A DNA stretch of 64,000 nt. It comes from Fidelibacterota bacterium (GTDB taxonomy: Bacteria > Fidelibacterota > Marinisomatia > Marinisomatales > UBA1611). Below are positions 53,787 through 61,801 of this stretch, in pieces. Both the position numbers and the translations under genes were made by a program. The stretch's first letter is position 1. Each line of letters begins with the position of its first letter. Below the pieces are notes generated by a model that was given only the letters and a program-made list of their open reading frames with translations, made no database searches and was not told the origin of the DNA. The stretch covers positions 62,001 to 126,000 of the forward strand of contig JABHUQ010000084.1 of NCBI GenBank assembly GCA_018658715.1, written 5' to 3'.

Positions 53787-56396
53787 TTATTTAAGCAGGG
53801 TCACTTTTTGGGTTGCTATATGGTGTTGATTTCTCACTTGTACAATATATATACCCGTCGGAACGTCTAACCCATTTTGGTCTAAACCATTCCAAATCCA
53901 TGATTGATGTGTTTCGGGGCTTTCAGAAATTGTAGTATTTAAAAGGAGTTGTCCTTTAATATTTAATATGGAAATAGAAACATTTTCTTCCGGTGATGAT
54001 GTGGAAAAATCGATGGTAAAAGATGTATTCGTTGGATTGGGATATAATGAATAGATCGTTATGAATTTAGACATTGGAGTTGGGGAATTGTATTCTGTTG
54101 ACAATTCCAATTCATAATAACTCAAAATATGATCCATAACTTCATTCCGTTTTGAAGCTGGGTAAAGGGTTTCAAACCCTACAGACAATATTATTACGCC
54201 ACCATCTAACGTACTTGAGCCAAAAGATCCAATATATTGGTTACCCATACCACCTCTAGAATTATAATCTACACCATTAAATTTTGCGCAGACTGAGCCA
54301 CCATTTACCGGCTTAATCCCATCAGGCCAATCCACATCGTATGTGCCATGTGTTCCATTATCAAATGTAATATTTGTGACTTGATCTAAAGCTGAGCCCG
54401 TGATTCCATAACCACTATAGGTTCCCTGCTGGCCACCTGCAGCATCAGAGATATATTCTGTTTTTAAATAGTTTTCTAAAAAAAATTGGTCTGCTGTGCT
54501 CCCTTGTGCTGATAAATCATATCCAATCTCTGAACCGGAGACAAATAAGAAACCCCCATTTTCAAGGTATGACTCCACCCGGTCTTGTTCTGACCCAATG
54601 AATGCACTAGTGGCTGTTCCTTCTTCTCCCAATATCCAATCGACAAATTGATACTGGGATAAATCTAATTCATCATGCATAATTGCTTCATTTGTAGCAG
54701 AATCAAATGCATATCCATTTTCAAAAATGGCACCCCCATGTTGGCGAATAAAATCAAATGTATTTGTCGTACCATTTACTCTATCAAACCCATTTACAAT
54801 CAAACATTTAACTGGTTGCGATGATGGAACAACACCTAATACTTCCGTTTGGGGGGATTCCCCATGAGTATTTGATGCGCGAATCGAAAATAAGTACAAT
54901 TCATTCTGGTTTAAGTTATCCATAACAATAGGACGTTGTTGATGTGTGGAAAATAATTCGTCCGTATTTGTAGATGGATTTCGACGATAAATAAAAAATT
55001 CATCGGCAGTATCTGCTCCTTGAAATTGGATAATAATAGAGCTGTTAGATGTATTTGTTATGGAAATGCGATGAGGAGATGTTGGGGGAGCCGTAGCACC
55101 AAATTTTGCAGAAAATAAATCCCATAATTCGGTGTTATTTCCATCATAACCAAGCGCCCAAACGCCTACACCTTTCAAATTCTGATCAATAGCGAAATCA
55201 TATTTCAATGATAAGGATAAACTATCATCGTACCACCCTTGAAACCAATTGGGATTTTCATATCGATACCAAGGTGTTTGAGATGATTCGTGCCATATTT
55301 TTCCATATGATAAGGCACGTCCTTCCATTTCTGCATAAAATTTCGCATCGCCACTTCCAGTCGTCTGAGATCCAGCTTGATCTGTCTCTGTGGGCCATTC
55401 TCTCCCATAATATGGGATACCCAAAATAATTTTATCTGCTTGATTATTTGTTTTATTCAAATAATCATTCACGGTCCATGTAAGATTATAACCAGAACCA
55501 GTGAGGGGTGAATTAGGCCCAGATGTGGAACTTCCACTCCAATAATAAGCATATCCCATTATGAAAAGTCCGTCACTAATAGATGCTAAAGCATTATAGT
55601 CCCATGCATCATTCCAATCCACAGCTGGCATGGCTAACGTGACCTGAGACCCAGGGATTTCTGTGTGAAATGTTTCAGTAAGATCAGTGATAAAGGTGAC
55701 CATATTATCCCGTTGAGAAGAAGGGAAAGATTCAAAATCAATATTTACACCATCTGCATTTCCGGCTTGTACTTGAGCTAATAAATTATTAATACAATTT
55801 TGTCGATTTGTGGCACTACTCAATAAAGTTGTAATATCACTACTGCTAAAAAGTGTTGCGCATAAGACAACATCTGTGCCATGTGCATGTGCTTCATTAA
55901 TGAGATCAGTGATGGGCCAGCCATGAATATCTCCTAAGCTTCCATTTGCATTTACTTCCGCAGAAAAGTAGGCAAGGGTTGTGATTAAATCAAAATTATA
56001 ATTCGTCCACGCTGTTCCCATCCAGTATGGGTGATAACCAAATATTTCTTTTGAAGGAGTTCTGTTTCGGTGGGATTTTGGATATATGGGACCAGGCACT
56101 TGTTGCCGAGATGATTCATTATAATGAATCTTATAATATTCAGATTGTTCTTGATGAATGCCGATATTATTTTGGGCAAAGATCATTGATTGCACAGAAA
56201 AAATCAAAAGAATAAAATTTCTCTGTATAGATGCTAAAGTCCTTTGTCTTTTGAAAATTGGGTATATCCTACTCCTAATGGGCAAGTTCAATCCAAATTG
56301 GTGATTTTTTTTTAACTTACTTTGGGTTAAAAAGATTGAAGAAAAGTGGACTTTAGCCTCTAAAATCCATTTTTTAATTATAATAATACTATACAT
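53787..56396 (-). CDS. Secreted GH18 glycosidase with Fn3, GATase-like module and sorting domain
   Basis: About 869 residues. The GH18 domain (about 115-440) starts FGYHPYWMGTAWTNYNFDLI and has the catalytic DGVNIDFESF (Glu near 219), in which the middle Asp of the usual DxxDxDxE is Asn, as in spore-cortex SleL/YaaH-like glucosaminidases. A Fn3-like domain (PTSPHRISITNTS), the VNGFDR module (about 545-790) and a C-terminal sorting domain ending TQKVTLLK follow. Likely cuts GlcNAc linkages of peptidoglycan or chitin. The start is uncertain: GGAG precedes the ATG at 56396, but the hydrophobic signal (FILLIFSVQSMIFAQ) lies about 60 residues in, so a later TTG start is possible. Confidence 0.87.
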   Translation of the reverse strand: MYSIIIIKKWILEAKVHFSSIFLTQSKLKKNHQFGLNLPIRSRIYPIFKRQRTLASIQRNFILLIFSVQSMIFAQNNIGIHQEQSEYYKIHYNESSRQQVPGPIYPKSHRNRTPSKEIFGYHPYWMGTAWTNYNFDLITTLAYFSAEVNANGSLGDIHGWPITDLINEAHAHGTDVVLCATLFSSSDITTLLSSATNRQNCINNLLAQVQAGNADGVNIDFESFPSSQRDNMVTFITDLTETFHTEIPGSQVTLAMPAVDWNDAWDYNALASISDGLFIMGYAYYWSGSSTSGPNSPLTGSGYNLTWTVNDYLNKTNNQADKIILGIPYYGREWPTETDQAGSQTTGSGDAKFYAEMEGRALSYGKIWHESSQTPWYRYENPNWFQGWYDDSLSLSLKYDFAIDQNLKGVGVWALGYDGNNTELWDLFSAKFGATAPPTSPHRISITNTSNSSIIIQFQGADTADEFFIYRRNPSTNTDELFSTHQQRPIVMDNLNQNELYLFSIRASNTHGESPQTEVLGVVPSSQPVKCLIVNGFDRVNGTTNTFDFIRQHGGAIFENGYAFDSATNEAIMHDELDLSQYQFVDWILGEEGTATSAFIGSEQDRVESYLENGGFLFVSGSEIGYDLSAQGSTADQFFLENYLKTEYISDAAGGQQGTYSGYGITGSALDQVTNITFDNGTHGTYDVDWPDGIKPVNGGSVCAKFNGVDYNSRGGMGNQYIGSFGSSTLDGGVIILSVGFETLYPASKRNEVMDHILSYYELELSTEYNSPTPMSKFITIYSLYPNPTNTSFTIDFSTSSPEENVSISILNIKGQLLLNTTISESPETHQSWIWNGLDQNGLDVPTGIYIVQVRNQHHIATQKVTLLK

Positions 56397-57645
56397 CACA
56401 ACTCCTAAGAATATCTTTAATGGTTTCTCTTCGTCGAATTAATGTTGGCTTTTCTCCAGCCAAGAAAATTTCAGCTACTTTGGGACGCGTACAAAATTGG
56501 TTTGACATTGTAAAACCATATGCACCGGCATCCATGACAGCCAATAAATCACCTTCATTTACTTCTGGGAATAATCGATCTTTGGCCAATCGATCTGTAT
56601 TTTCACAAATGCGTCCTGTAATATCCACTTTTGTTGATGGCAGCGCATCTGGGTCGCCCACTTTATAAATTCGATGATATGCCCCATATAAGGCAGGACG
56701 CATCAACGTTTCCATGCCTGCATCAACACCAATGTATGATTTATAACTATCCTTTTTCCCTGTGACGCGAGTCAATAAAATTCCTGTATCGCCCACGACA
56801 GATTTACCCGGTTCAATCCAGAGTGCAGGTTTTGCTTCATGTCGTGATTCAAAGAAAACGTTAAAATTCTGAGCTACATTATTAAATACATTATCAAAAT
56901 TCAAAGGGGAATCTTCATCAGTATATGGAATGCCATAACCGCCACCTAAACTGATATAGTCCATATGAATATTTAATTCATCTTTGAGTTTCTTAACGGT
57001 CTTTAATATTTTAGATATAAGATTTGGATAATAGTTAGGATCTAAAACTCCGGAACCTGTCATACATTGAATTCCAAACGATGTAATACCTGATTCTTTT
57101 GCGAGTCGATACGCATTTACAATATCATAGTGGGGGACACCAAATTTAGAATTTTCACCGCCAGTCACAACTTGAGAAAAGGCCCCACGACCGAATCCTG
57201 GGTTTAATCTAAAGGATATATCTTTGGGTAATCCGATTCTTTTCAATCGATGAAAAGATGAAATATCATCTAAATTAATATGAGCCCCAGTTTCGAGGGC
57301 ATAGGATAAATCATTGGGTGATTCATAATTCCCTGTATAAATACATTCATTTCCCACAATGCCACACTTTCCTGAAATAGCTATTTCTCCAGGGCTGGCA
57401 CAATCAGCTCCTAGCGCAGGAATGGTTGATTTTAAAGCTTGAATCAAATGGGGGTTACTATTGGCTTTAATGGTATAACAGATATGATGAGACTCAAAAT
57501 GATCCCCAAGCGCTTGGTCTAGTGTTTGAATATTATGAATCAAGCGATCTTTGGAATAGACATAAAGGGGTGTCCCATATTTTTCCACTAGGGAATGAAA
57601 TAAGGGTTCATTTTTAATCAAATCGAATAATGGATGTTTTGGCAT
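56389..57645 (-). CDS. lysA: Diaminopimelate decarboxylase
   Basis: PLP enzyme (fold III) converting meso-diaminopimelate to L-lysine. 418 residues. The PLP-binding Lys is K60 in CYTIKANSNPHL; other landmarks are ADCASPGEI, SLGGGYGIPY, EPGKSVVGDTG, and AYGFTMSNQFCTRPK with the active-site Cys and substrate-binding region. It overlaps the GH18 gene by 8-11 bp and is the first gene of the minus-strand run ending at NamZ. Besides biosynthesis, this enzyme could also turn diaminopimelate recovered from peptidoglycan into lysine (inference). Confidence 0.94.
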   Translation of the reverse strand: MPKHPLFDLIKNEPLFHSLVEKYGTPLYVYSKDRLIHNIQTLDQALGDHFESHHICYTIKANSNPHLIQALKSTIPALGADCASPGEIAISGKCGIVGNECIYTGNYESPNDLSYALETGAHINLDDISSFHRLKRIGLPKDISFRLNPGFGRGAFSQVVTGGENSKFGVPHYDIVNAYRLAKESGITSFGIQCMTGSGVLDPNYYPNLISKILKTVKKLKDELNIHMDYISLGGGYGIPYTDEDSPLNFDNVFNNVAQNFNVFFESRHEAKPALWIEPGKSVVGDTGILLTRVTGKKDSYKSYIGVDAGMETLMRPALYGAYHRIYKVGDPDALPSTKVDITGRICENTDRLAKDRLFPEVNEGDLLAVMDAGAYGFTMSNQFCTRPKVAEIFLAGEKPTLIRRRETIKDILRSCDV

Positions 57646-57768
57646 GTTCTTTCTAAAAATTGTGTTGGGAATTTTAAGGATTATTCACCATCAATAGTAC
57701 TGGATTCCTCGGGAATATTATGATATATGAATTGGATTTCCATTAGAAAGATTTCGTAGATTTCAACC
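57646..57768. promoter_or_regulatory. Divergent promoter region between lysA and the NlpC/P60 gene
   Basis: 123-bp AT-rich spacer between divergent starts. A short dyad ATTCC-TCG-GGAAT lies at 57704-57716. The WTAGTTAGT-N6-TTCGAA motif of the muropeptide locus was not found here, so these two operons may be regulated separately. Confidence 0.45.
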
Positions 57769-60381
57769 ATGCTGAAAATCATTTCTGTGTCTCTCTTATT
57801 GATTGGTGCTCTTCAAGCCCAATACATGTATAAGGAATTATTATTTATTCCATGGGGCCATGGTGAGGATCAATTGGATATAAAAGATGTGCCAGGATTT
57901 AGATTAGGGCCCACATCTTTTTCAGTCTATCAGAATAAAATTTGTATTACAGACCCTATCTTTCAATTGCAAAAAACGTTTATCAATAATGAATGCGTTA
58001 AAAAAGAACCTATTTCAGAATTGATACGGACTATAAATTATCAAAAAATGTCTCTAATAAGTGTGGCCCGGGAAAATGACTATACATTAAGTATCGTTGG
58101 AAATGGGTTATCTTTTACGATTACACAATCGGATATCATTGGATCTGGAAAATATCTTGGAAATAATACTAATGGATTCCATTATGTGTATGTGGAAACT
58201 ATTATTCAACAAGTTCCATTAGATGTAAAACGAATGATTGGATTATATGATGAAAATGGGTCGACACATGCCATATTCCAAATTCCGAATATTGATTATT
58301 CATTTATTGAAGTTCCATTTTATATTGATGAAGATGGACATCTCTATATTATGAGTACAAGAGAAAAGGGTGTAACGATAAGTGGCTGGATTCAAGCAGA
58401 AGGTGGAATCGATGATGACCCTGTTTACACTTTACCAAATCATTTATTAGAAGGGGTTCATTATAATACAGTTCCAAATCAATTTTCTGAACCAGAGTCC
58501 AATGAAAATGAAGAAAGGGAATCTTATAATTATCCTGTAGTAACCCCAGAAGAAGCATTAGAATTAGCGGATGCATATGTGAATTATGAGTGGGTTGCAG
58601 ATGCAGGGAATATTACAGGTGGACCCATTACTGATCCAAATGGAGTAACTGTGGAGACACCGGGCTGGATTCAAGTTGGAACAAATTATCATGTGCCATA
58701 TCAGTGGGGCGGATTTTATACTTTAGATGGGTTTAATAATGGCATTGATGATGGAAAATATGCTGGAGATAAAGCGACAGATTGCAGTACAAATTGGTGT
58801 GTGAGCTCTTATGCTGTTGGCGTGGATTGTTCCGGATTTGTGTCTCGATGTTGGAGTTTATCTTCTCATTATTCTACAGCCATGATGGATGATGATATTA
58901 CGATTGCATACGATAATTGGAATGATTTAAGCCCGGGGGATGCCATCCATAAAGTTGGCCATGTTCGGATGGTTGTATTGCGAAATGCGGATGGATCTTT
59001 TTTGGTTGTTGAAGCATCTGCTGCTGATTGGAAAGTGAGTTATCGGACTTATAATTTGAGTCAACTTACTTCCTATACGCCAAGATATTATGTTGGTATG
59101 GAAGGATCGCCAGCTAGTATACCACGCACAGACATAAGGTCTATTGTATGGACGGATAGCATATCATTAGTATGGCAAGCTCAAGACCCGGAATCTATTT
59201 CCGGGTTTCATCTTTATACACATGCCATTGGATCAGGGTGGTCATTATTAAGTGATATTGAACCATCCGTATCAACCCTTCAATTTGCCAATGAGAATAA
59301 TGAACCCGTTTTCTTTAAAATGACTAGTGTCTCATCCGTGGATAGTGTGTCTGAAAGTTATTCTTCAGATATTTATGGAACCTATCAAACAGACGAATAT
59401 AAAGATATCCTAATTGTAGACGGTTTTGATCGCACGAATGGTAGTTATGCCTTGCCTTATCATAATTTTGCAAAACGGATGGGGCTAGCGTTACATCCCT
59501 GGGGATATTCCTTTGATATGGTGGACAATGATGCGGTAATAGATGGATCAGTTCAATTGAGTCAATATACAGCCGTTTTTTGGCTATTGGGGGATGAAAG
59601 TACCGAACATGAAACATTTTCTGTATCAGAACAGAATAAGGTAAAAAATTATTTATCTGAAGGAGGACGGCTATTTGTTTCCGGTTCGGAAGTGGCATGG
59701 GACTTAGATAATATGGGCTCATCAACTGATCGTGATTTTATTCATGATTATTTGAAAGCGGGTTATGGCTCAGATGATGCCAATGCGTATACTGTAAATG
59801 GGGTAGATGGGACACTCTTCGATGGCCTCACTTTGCATTATGACAATGGAAGCCATGGTGTGTATGAAGAAAATTATCCAGATGCTTTTAGCTCTATTGG
59901 AGGATCTACGCCTGCTTTAATGTATTCGAATGGTTTAATTGCGGCTACACAATTTAGTGGTGTCGTGCCGGGAAGCAATTTGAATGCACGCATTGTTGTG
60001 ATGGGTTTCCCCTTTGAAACGATTTATAATGATCAAGAAAAAGAAGCATTGGCAGGAAGATTGTTAGCGTTTTTTGGATTTAATGTTGAACTGGAAAATG
60101 ATTTAAATATGTCACCGAATCGATTTGCATTATATCCCAATTCCCCTAATCCGTTCAACCCAATGACCACGATTCGATTTTCAGTCGATACACATCAATT
60201 GACATCATTACTTATTTATGATATTCAAGGACGTTTGATAGAAATATTAGTTGATAGAGCGATTGAGCCGGGGAATCATGAAATACAATGGAATGCGTCC
60301 CATACTGCAAGTAGTGTGTATTTTTTGGAACTACGCCATGGTGTCAAGCGTGATGTACGTAAAATGGTTTTTGTGAAATAA
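57769..60381 (+). CDS. Secreted NlpC/P60-type endopeptidase with Fn3, GATase-like module and sorting domain
   Basis: 870 residues. Signal peptide (IISVSLLLIGALQAQ). Residues 20-230 are an unassigned N-terminal domain. Residues about 300-445 are an NlpC/P60 domain: VPYQWGGFY, the nucleophile Cys in GVDCSGFVSRCW (near 353) and catalytic His in GHVRMVVL (near 398). Then come a Fn3-like segment, a module starting ILIVDGFDRTNGS (about 545-775) that closely parallels the one in the GH18 protein, and a sorting domain (NSPNPFNPMTTIRF ... SSVYFLELR). NlpC/P60 enzymes cut the D-Glu-DAP bond of peptide stems. It is monocistronic; the next gene is convergent. Confidence 0.9.
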   Translation: MLKIISVSLLLIGALQAQYMYKELLFIPWGHGEDQLDIKDVPGFRLGPTSFSVYQNKICITDPIFQLQKTFINNECVKKEPISELIRTINYQKMSLISVARENDYTLSIVGNGLSFTITQSDIIGSGKYLGNNTNGFHYVYVETIIQQVPLDVKRMIGLYDENGSTHAIFQIPNIDYSFIEVPFYIDEDGHLYIMSTREKGVTISGWIQAEGGIDDDPVYTLPNHLLEGVHYNTVPNQFSEPESNENEERESYNYPVVTPEEALELADAYVNYEWVADAGNITGGPITDPNGVTVETPGWIQVGTNYHVPYQWGGFYTLDGFNNGIDDGKYAGDKATDCSTNWCVSSYAVGVDCSGFVSRCWSLSSHYSTAMMDDDITIAYDNWNDLSPGDAIHKVGHVRMVVLRNADGSFLVVEASAADWKVSYRTYNLSQLTSYTPRYYVGMEGSPASIPRTDIRSIVWTDSISLVWQAQDPESISGFHLYTHAIGSGWSLLSDIEPSVSTLQFANENNEPVFFKMTSVSSVDSVSESYSSDIYGTYQTDEYKDILIVDGFDRTNGSYALPYHNFAKRMGLALHPWGYSFDMVDNDAVIDGSVQLSQYTAVFWLLGDESTEHETFSVSEQNKVKNYLSEGGRLFVSGSEVAWDLDNMGSSTDRDFIHDYLKAGYGSDDANAYTVNGVDGTLFDGLTLHYDNGSHGVYEENYPDAFSSIGGSTPALMYSNGLIAATQFSGVVPGSNLNARIVVMGFPFETIYNDQEKEALAGRLLAFFGFNVELENDLNMSPNRFALYPNSPNPFNPMTTIRFSVDTHQLTSLLIYDIQGRLIEILVDRAIEPGNHEIQWNASHTASSVYFLELRHGVKRDVRKMVFVK

Positions 60382-60532
60382 AAAAAGCGTCATAAATGTT
60401 TTGTGAATTACCTTGGATATAATGTTCTTGTTTATTTTGGATATTTTTTGGATTCCTTGAAATAAATCTTCCTTATTTCCATCATTCTGTATCCATGGTA
60501 GCATGAGACAGGATTTTAAATATAGAATAATT
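60382..60532. other. Spacer between convergent genes
   Basis: 151-bp AT-rich region between the NlpC/P60 stop and the cytochrome c stop. No gene and no convincing terminator hairpin were seen. Confidence 0.4.
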
Positions 60533-60937
60533 TTAACGTGTGGGCTCTTTTTTAAAAGAAATCACATGAGAATACATATAAACAATGGCATTTTGAATGT
60601 CGTGTTCCCCGCAGTTCAAACAATTGCCTCTTGGTGGCATGACGCCCTCCATTCCTGTATATCCTTGCCATACATTTTGATATAATATTTCAATCCCCTT
60701 TTTAGCTGTTTTATCCCAAACTTTTGTATTTTCCAAGGTAGCAGCACCATTGAGTCCGTATGTGTGACATGCGAAACAGGATCGAGCATATACTGCTTCG
60801 CCATTGGACATAATATCCGATGGAATGGCTGAAAAATCAATTTCTTCATAGATGCTTTTTTGTTTTTCACCGCATCCAGTTAGTGTGAAAAAAACAGAAA
60901 TAATACCCAGAAACATAATGTGTAAGAAGTGCTTCAT
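60533..60937 (-). CDS. Small c-type cytochrome, lipoprotein
   Basis: 134 residues. Lipoprotein signal ends FTLTGC. One haem site, C54-x-x-C57-H58 (SCFACH), and a probable Met ligand, M100 (EGVMPPRG), as in class I cytochrome c5-like domains. A second Cys pair (NCLNC) near 105 is typical of the cytochrome c5 type disulfide. It would be a periplasmic electron carrier tethered to a membrane. Not in an operon; the neighbouring gene to its left is convergent. Confidence 0.9.
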   Translation of the reverse strand: MKHFLHIMFLGIISVFFTLTGCGEKQKSIYEEIDFSAIPSDIMSNGEAVYARSCFACHTYGLNGAATLENTKVWDKTAKKGIEILYQNVWQGYTGMEGVMPPRGNCLNCGEHDIQNAIVYMYSHVISFKKEPTR

Positions 60938-61173
60938 AATTGGCGGGCAATTTAATAGAATTAATACTGTGTGGTGAAATATTTTATTGTGTAGACTGAA
61001 TGTCTATTTTAGGAACAGGAATCTTTCTATTTTGAAATCATATTTGAAATTACTGTTTATGATAAATATATCATTTGGGTAAGAAATATCAAACATTAGC
61101 TGAAGGGTAAAAATAATGCATGTTGAATTGAAGATAGCATGTGTAAACTACAGCTTAATCAAAAGGATAGAAG
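60938..61173. promoter_or_regulatory. Divergent spacer upstream of the cytochrome and selenoprotein genes
   Basis: 236 bp between divergent starts. It ends in AAAGGA (61162-61167), 6 nt before the selenoprotein ATG, a good Shine-Dalgarno site. A TTGAAT...TAAACT pair near 61123-61150 could be a promoter, but this is weak. No other gene is supported. Confidence 0.4.
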
Positions 61174-61401
61174 ATGAATATTTCCATTGAATATTGTACT
61201 GTTTGAAACTATTTACCACGCGCTTCCAGTTTGGAAGCGGATCTTAAAAAGCAGTTTCCTGATAGTAATATTACACTTATTTCTTCCGGGGGTGGCGTTT
61301 TTGAAGTCACATTGGATAGTGAACTCATTTTTTCAAAAAATTCCTTAGAGCGTTTTCCCAATCCAGGGGAAGTAGAAGGCCTGATTCAAGATAAACAATA
61401 G
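61174..61401 (+). CDS. SelW-like (Rdx family) selenoprotein, UGA-encoded selenocysteine
   Basis: 75 residues if the in-frame TGA at 61204-61206 is read as selenocysteine. The protein starts MNISIEYCTVU, continues NYLPRASSLEADL, then has the family-typical GGGVFEVTLDSELIFSK and ends ERFPNPGEVEGLIQDKQ. This is the whole Rdx/SelW thioredoxin-like domain, including the CxxU redox motif (C8, U11) in the position where relatives have CxxC or CxxU. A Shine-Dalgarno site AAAGGA lies 6 nt before the ATG. A bacterial SECIS-like hairpin lies just downstream of the TGA. Other genes in the window do end in TGA, so this is not a general code change. The family is thought to act in thiol redox chemistry; the substrate is unknown. 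The alternative is a recent nonsense mutation. Confidence 0.9.
61221..61239 (+). promoter_or_regulatory. Bacterial SECIS element candidate
   Basis: CGCTTCCA-GTT-TGGAAGCG is a perfect 8-bp stem with a three-base loop beginning with G. The loop starts 22 nt after the TGA codon. This fits the general description of bacterial selenocysteine insertion elements, which lie inside the coding sequence shortly after UGA with a G at the start of a small apical loop. It is coding sequence at the same time (residues RASSLEA). Confidence 0.8.
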
Positions 61402-61801
61402 CATAACCCGTTTCCCTTGTAGTGTCATTCCGGAATCTATTCAGATATTTTCATTGTGAATCAAATGGATTTCTGGTCGTAGCCAGGAATGACAGCAAAA
61501 GAGAAAGCGTCATTGCGATGATGAACGAATGTGAAGAAGAAGTGGCAGTTTTTTCAAGTAAAACCTAGTTCTTTTATTTTATTAAGGAAGTATTCCCTTA
61601 TTTAAGAACAATCATTTTTCGAGTTGAATCGGGTAGAATTTCATTTATAGAATCCTTTTATAAACCCATCTTTTCCTCACTCTTCTGGTTTTTATCAGTT
61701 TTTTAAAAATTGTTTTGACCTTTTTAGTGCTTCGTTAATGCAATCTAAAGCCAAATTACACTAACTTCTTATATAGATTTAGTTTTTGGGAGGGACAACA
61801 G
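61402..61801. other. 400-bp non-coding region
   Basis: Spacer between the selenoprotein stop and the stop of the M43-like gene. It contains an extragenic repeat-like inverted element (61423-61494) followed by AGCGTCATTGCGATGATGAACG, which resembles the GTCATTGCGA-type extragenic repeats seen in many bacterial genomes. The remainder is AT-rich with no supported gene or clear terminator. Confidence 0.5.
61423..61494. repeat. Extragenic inverted-repeat element (TGTCATTCC ... GGAATGACA)
   Basis: A 72-bp segment bounded by perfect 9-bp inverted ends TGTCATTCC (61423-61431) and GGAATGACA (61486-61494), with an inner CTGG/CCAG hairpin near 61473-61486. The layout resembles dispersed extragenic palindromic elements. 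It could also act as a terminator for the selenoprotein gene. Confidence 0.55.

Noticed and set aside
60503-60685. Short plus-strand frame near the cytochrome
   Set aside because: Antisense to the cytochrome c gene, whose CxxCH motif and lipoprotein signal are clear.
61204-61206. TGA read as a general sense codon (alternative genetic code)
   Set aside because: Several clear genes end in TGA at the right family length, for example anmK and the Kdo transferase. Only one in-frame TGA sits inside a gene, at a selenocysteine position.
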